Source: Pyrrhoderma lamaoense
Lineage: Eukaryota > Basidiomycota > Agaricomycetes > Hymenochaetales > Hymenochaetaceae
Length of the DNA stretch: 64,000 bases
Assembly (NCBI GenBank): GCA_002794735.1
Contig: NBAZ01000009.1
Coordinates: 62,001 to 126,000 of the forward strand
Direction: 5' to 3'
In this document: positions 62,301 through 64,000 of the stretch, in pieces
Layout of the letters: every line of letters begins with the position of its first letter
Position numbering within the stretch: the stretch's first letter is position 1
Program-made: the position numbers and the translations under genes
Notes under the pieces: generated by a model
The model's input: only the letters and a program-made list of their open reading frames with translations
Databases searched by the model: none
What the model was told of the DNA's origin: nothing

Positions 62301-64000
62301 TAAGCAAAGGGGGTTGAAGGTACCATAAATGGTAACTTCAAGATGAGACCGAACGGAACTACGAGGACGAAAACGAACGGTTGGACGGAAGCACAAAACC
62401 CGTGTTGAAAAAAGAAATTCATTTTATTTTCATCGTCCTCCATCTCAAAATCCAAAATTTGAATCGAAAGATCTATTCTCGTCACTCTTTCGCTATTCAC
62501 GAGAGTTGCGCCTCCCCCCCCCGTGGAATTAACGAGATCCACACGCGTAGCGGATAAAATTGTGAGAAGTGGGTTACCGCTCTGAATAACCGGTAAGGAA
62601 GGGAGAAGAGGAAGACTGGATGAAACTGTAAAACGCGAAGAGGCTGTGCTCACGTGGGCTTGGGTTTACGGATGTAGTATAAAAGAGACTATATTTTAAT
62701 AGGTGTAAAGGTCATGCTATAATAAATAGGAGATGACGAAGGGCCGACCGTCGAGGATGATCCGCTACAATGTATAGTAAATACAAGTTTTAAGTAGTAT
62801 CCGATAAGCGAAAACATGAAAGGAAATTTGAACAGAAATCAAATTAGGAAGGGAAATGTGGTGGATATTCGGAGGTCGGGGAACCCAAATGAAACGTGTT
62901 CTTTTTCAGTTGTGGTCGTAAGGTTATACGTACTTAAAAACCCAAAACAGGCAAGCCCAATAGCAGCAGCGTGTCATGCTAGACCTAACAAACCAGAAGA
63001 AATAATAATAATAAATCAGTGCTAGTTCCTTTTTTCCTCTCTTTTACTTCCGTTTTGACTTGGTTCCGGGCTAACGGGCTCAAGATCGGCTTGGGTCATG
63101 TCAGGGAAGAGAGAGAGGTTGACCAAGCAAAAAAAAAAAAATAAAGAATAAAGAATCGCTCAACCCACTGCCCATAGGATAGGAAGTGAATCCGAAACCC
63201 ATAACCCATCCTCATAGATTTTTTCCCCTTCCAATATCGCTCATCTCATCAAACTCCATCATCATCGTTCTTCTCTTACATCTTACTAGCTGGATGTAGT
63301 AATATAAGCATTATGCATTGTATTCGGGTGAAGATGCCGAGAGCCTGATTTACATACACTTCCGAGTCCGAGAGATGGCTCGTACGTACAAATCGTACCT
63401 CGTTCTCTAAAAGATCATAACTGAAAAATTTACATCTACTCTTAAAGTCAATCTGTTTCCCACTAATAAGCGAGTTTATAAGTGAATACTCTGATAAGAG
63501 GCACGGTTAACTGAGTTATAAATAAGAAGAAATCGGAAGCATAAAAATCCGTAAAGGAAAAGAAAGTAGAGATAAAAGTAAAGAAATAGATGTAAGTAAA
63601 AAGAAAAAGTAAATTTTCTTCTTCTTAATTTGTATTTGTACATAAACGAAGCATCGAGTGCGGAGCGCGCGCCCACGTCATCTGTCTTCTCCCATCAAGA
63701 ACCAAGATCTAAGGACAAAGAGCACTTTAACCTATTACAAAAAAAGAAAGAGAAGAAGAAGAAAATAAACGAGATGAGATTGAAAGCTTGAAAGAAAGGA
63801 AAAAGGATTGAAGGAACTCCCTCTGGTAAGCTTGAGCAAAGACTTGAAGTTGAGACTAGCTTGAAACATATACACACACTCTTCCCTGGCCGTAGCACGT
63901 AAGACATTATAAGTCGACATACACGGATAGACAGAGCAAGGCTTATAGAGACAATAAAAATTGAGTATTACAGGTAAGGTAAGACTCTGCAAAAAAAAAG
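56301..64000. other. Gene-poor AT-rich region, second half
   Basis: No gene supported on either strand. It contains a TA dinucleotide run (about 56339-56356), poly-A and poly-T tracts and a TCATCA-type microsatellite (about 61972-61996). One minus-strand stretch near 61913-61770 (ASLDINIPTSSYVSSVYAQV) looks mildly coding-like but has no supported start or splice partners. Confidence 0.45.

Overview
The window looks like a nuclear segment of a basidiomycete (Agaricomycetes-like) genome. Genes are split by many short introns (about 50-150 bases) with GT..AG ends. The recognisable families are fungal: a FunK1-type protein kinase, a Ras-regulated fungal adenylate cyclase, a Zn2Cys6 transcription factor and a basidiomycete-style adenylate-forming reductase. 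Intergenic DNA is AT-rich. I see no rRNA, tRNA, CRISPR or bacterial-type operon.

Layout. 1-1560: 5' part of an MDR-family (zinc-type alcohol dehydrogenase / enoyl reductase-like) oxidoreductase on the minus strand, running off the left edge. 1561-7900: gene-poor, with one pair of possible exons. 8008-12739: a long Ser/His/Pro/Gly-rich low-complexity protein on the plus strand behind a TATA box. 12740-14560: no gene seen. About 14565-36650: a nested repeat block. Its core is a large inverted repeat with arms 15552-23336 and 26417-34214 and a 3.1 kb spacer. Each arm carries a FunK1 kinase gene, an adenylate cyclase pseudogene (Ser-rich N-terminus, RA, LRR and PP2C-like parts, no cyclase catalytic domain), an unrecognised three-exon fragment and a dispersed 0.8-1.0 kb repeat. 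Further divergent copies of these pieces lie outside the arms, and roughly 0.5 kb direct repeats flank the block. 37132-41642: a 9-exon Zn2Cys6 transcription factor on the minus strand. 44589-48773: an 18-exon adenylate-forming reductase (adenylation, carrier and thioester reductase domains) on the plus strand, divergent from the transcription factor across about 2.9 kb. 48774-64000: about 15 kb in which I can support no gene.

How the genes may work together. The divergent regulator and reductase are a plausible small natural-product locus (inference). The MDR reductase at the left edge is too far away to be tied to it. The repeat block has captured a kinase gene and part of the cAMP-pathway cyclase, then duplicated them head to head.

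Quality note. Several otherwise well-formed genes contain single-base frameshifts, many at short homopolymers. I describe them as probable sequence-length errors, except for the adenylate cyclase copies, which carry in-frame stops shared by both arms and have lost their catalytic part.
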